Source of the DNA: Candidatus Moraniibacteriota bacterium
Lineage (GTDB): Bacteria; Patescibacteriota; Minisyncoccia; CAIUEV01; JAHKAQ01
DNA length: 34,589 nt
NCBI GenBank assembly: GCA_014729445.1
Contig: WJJX01000111.1
Coordinates: 1-34,589, forward strand
Direction of reading: 5' to 3'
Position numbers and translations under genes: made by a program. Below, piece after piece: positions 32,997 through 34,589 of the stretch. Numbering within the stretch: position 1 is the stretch's first letter; each line of letters opens with the position of its first letter. The notes below the pieces were generated by a model, which saw nothing but the letters and a program-made list of their open reading frames with translations, searched no databases and was not told where the DNA came from.

Positions 32997-34144
32997 TTTA
33001 ATATACCCTCATAGATTTGGAGAGTCTCTTTGGCGCAGGTTTCCCAGTCGAATCTTTCAATATTTTGAAGGCCGTTTTCGATCAGCTTTTTTCTTAAAGA
33101 TTTATTATGAATGGCTTTGTGAAGTTGGCTTACAAATTTATTTTTATTGTGCTTAATGTTAAATAAGATGCCGGCATCCTGGACAATTTCTTTGTGGCAG
33201 GAAAGATTGCTGGCCATTATAGGAACTTCGCTTTTCATAACTTCTGCCAGGGGGAGATTGAATCCTTCGTAAATGCTTGGAGAAACATATAAATGAGCCA
33301 TCGCGTAAACCACCGGGAGCTCTTCATTTTTGATGTATCCGATTAGTTTAACTCTTTCTCTGAGTACGGGATTCTGTTCTAGAATTTCGTCTATTCGTTC
33401 ATCATAATTTCGGGCTTTTTCTCCTCCAATTACCAAAACCGTTTCGTCGTCCTTGTAAAAAGAAATATAATTATTGAAAGCTTCGATTAGAAAAGGCAGA
33501 TTTTTTCGAGGCTGCAGAGAGCTTATGTTTAAAATATAGCGGTAAAAAAGGTTGTATTTCTTTCTGATTTTATTGATGAATTCATTTTTAAACTCTCTAA
33601 GGGGCTTGAAATTTTCCTTGTTGATTCCGTTGTAAACGGTACTTATTTTGGAGGAGGGGGTTTTATAATTTTTGGTGATTTCGTTTTTGGTGAAGTTGGA
33701 AACGGCAATTATATGATCCGCTCTTTTAAGGCTTCGGGGTATGAAAAAATTTAAAAGCAGTCTGTCTATGAACTGGATATACTCGGGATGCTTGAGAAAA
33801 GAAATATCGTGAATGGTGGTTATGAGTTTGGTTTTTTTAGGGAGGCGCAGGGGGGTTATGTATTGGACATGAACTAAATCGATTTTCTTTTCTTTGACGA
33901 ATTTAGCTAAAGAGTATTGCGTCCAGAAAATTTTATTGCCTGGAGTTAGGGTAACGATTTTGAAATTCTTGGGCAGTTTTCTTAGGATTCTTTTTGCAAT
34001 GGATTCTCCCTCATAGGAATCGGTGCATAAATAATAGCTGTTTCTACTGTCAATTTGAGCCAGATTTTTGATGAGATTGGTGATATAGATTTCGTCTCCG
34101 GTCTGTCTTTTTCCGATTTTTCTAATATCAAGGGCGATTTTCAT
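32990..34144 (-). CDS. GT4-family glycosyltransferase
   Basis: 384 aa, GT-B fold: A-L-D-I-R-K-I-G and the T-G-D-E-I-Y loop at the N-terminus, T-T-I-H-D-I-S-F and A-V-S-N-F-T-K in the acceptor half. The donor half has L-Q-P-R-K-N-L, L-I-G-Y-I and Y-E-G-F-N-L-P-L-A-E-V-M. In the E-x7-E region Gly is replaced by Asn (F-N-L-P), and the A-M-A-S-G-x-P seen in relatives reads V-M-K-S-E-V-P, so it is the most divergent of the three. It lies between comM (93 nt upstream) and the LysM-CHAP gene. The acceptor is unknown. Confidence 0.9.
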   Translation of the reverse strand: MKIALDIRKIGKRQTGDEIYITNLIKNLAQIDSRNSYYLCTDSYEGESIAKRILRKLPKNFKIVTLTPGNKIFWTQYSLAKFVKEKKIDLVHVQYITPLRLPKKTKLITTIHDISFLKHPEYIQFIDRLLLNFFIPRSLKRADHIIAVSNFTKNEITKNYKTPSSKISTVYNGINKENFKPLREFKNEFINKIRKKYNLFYRYILNISSLQPRKNLPFLIEAFNNYISFYKDDETVLVIGGEKARNYDERIDEILEQNPVLRERVKLIGYIKNEELPVVYAMAHLYVSPSIYEGFNLPLAEVMKSEVPIMASNLSCHKEIVQDAGILFNIKHNKNKFVSQLHKAIHNKSLRKKLIENGLQNIERFDWETCAKETLQIYEGILKR

Positions 34145-34236
34145 GAAAATAACTGTTTAAAATTTAACTTAAGATGGCTTATTTCCATTTAATCAGGTTT
34201 TTCAAAAATTTCAAATTTAATTTTCGGGTTTTGAAT

Positions 34237-34589
34237 TTAGAAATTTTTTTCTTGATATTGGACCGCTTCCGCCAGGTGATTTGTATTGATTTTTTTTTGA
34301 TTGTCAAAATCGGCAATGGTTCTTGCCACTTTAAGGATTCTAAAATAGCTTCGGGTGGAAAAATCAAAAGCTTTAACGGCTTTTTTAAGGAAAATTTTAG
34401 CTTCCTTTTCCAAAGTGCAGAACTGGTAAATTTCTTCCTGGGTCATGGCCGAGTTTAAAAAAGTGGTTGAATTTTTGAATCTTTGTTTTTGGATTTCCCT
34501 GACTTTTTCAATCAAGAGTTTAAAACCGGAGGAGTTAATTTTTGATTTTTTTTGGAGTCTTTTAAATTTTACTTTGGGAACGTTTATGA
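34237..34589 (-). CDS. comM: ComM/YifB Mg-chelatase-like AAA+ protein, C-terminal fragment
   Basis: The frame is open to the right edge of the window, so the N-terminus lies outside; a TTG at 34515 is internal. The visible ~117 residues match the C-terminus of the family: V-P-K-V-K-F followed by I-N-S-S, K-V-R-E-I-Q-K-Q-R-F, N-S-A-M-T-Q-E-E-I, then the lid/C-terminal domain F-D-F-S-T-R-S-Y-F-R-I-L-K-V-A-R-T-I-A-D and H-L-A-E-A-V-Q-Y. In naturally competent bacteria ComM is a hexameric helicase that extends branch migration during DNA uptake and recombination. It fits with pilM and the pilin-like gene elsewhere in the window, although they are not adjacent. Confidence 0.9.
   Translation of the reverse strand, partial: INVPKVKFKRLQKKSKINSSGFKLLIEKVREIQKQRFKNSTTFLNSAMTQEEIYQFCTLEKEAKIFLKKAVKAFDFSTRSYFRILKVARTIADFDNQKKINTNHLAEAVQYQEKNF

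Overview
The window is about 34.6 kb of AT-rich bacterial chromosome. It most likely comes from a Patescibacteria/CPR lineage of the Parcubacteria type. The pointers are a lamin-tail-domain secreted protein, a Mbov_0395-type pilin-like small membrane protein, a DUF4012 protein beside GT4 glycosyltransferases, a Mur ligase lacking its N-terminal domain, very few Shine-Dalgarno sequences, and tRNA genes without an encoded CCA. I see no transposon, prophage, integron or CRISPR array. The standard code is used: at least six genes end in TGA, and about 25 other frames contain no internal TGA.

Layout. 1-4245 (+): end of a TPR protein, tRNA-Thr, then rpsB, tsf and gyrB; gyrB carries an in-frame TGA at codon 199. 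4247-7290 (-): tRNA-Arg, an AlkD-like HEAT-repeat protein, a membrane-anchored coiled-coil protein and pilM. 7504-8169 (+): an orphan OmpR-type response regulator. 8166-13191 (-): dnaA, dnaN, a lamin-tail protein and a pilin-like protein. 13316-18189 (+): a membrane protein, scpA, a second membrane protein, scpB and a small coiled-coil gene. 18192-25062 (-): GT4 glycosyltransferase, Mur ligase, membrane metallophosphoesterase, cca and gpmI. 25224-29024 (+): a GT4 glycosyltransferase and a DUF4012 protein. 29026-30573 (-): an L,D-transpeptidase. 30901-31428 (+): a small membrane protein. 31504-34589 (-): ComM (partial), a GT4 glycosyltransferase and a LysM/CHAP wall hydrolase.

How the genes work together. 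The middle is a replication and chromosome-organisation neighbourhood: dnaA-dnaN is read leftwards, and an scpA/scpB operon is read rightwards from a divergent promoter whose -35 box overlaps that of dnaA. Two single-pass membrane proteins encoded on either side of scpA share a C-terminal domain; this is the best candidate here for an undescribed system, a membrane partner of the SMC-ScpAB condensin. The right half is an envelope neighbourhood: a Mur ligase, three GT4 enzymes, DUF4012, an L,D-transpeptidase and a CHAP hydrolase.

Four of the five convergent gene pairs meet stop-to-stop within -3 to +2 nt, leaving no room for a terminator between them. The fifth has a strong bidirectional hairpin.
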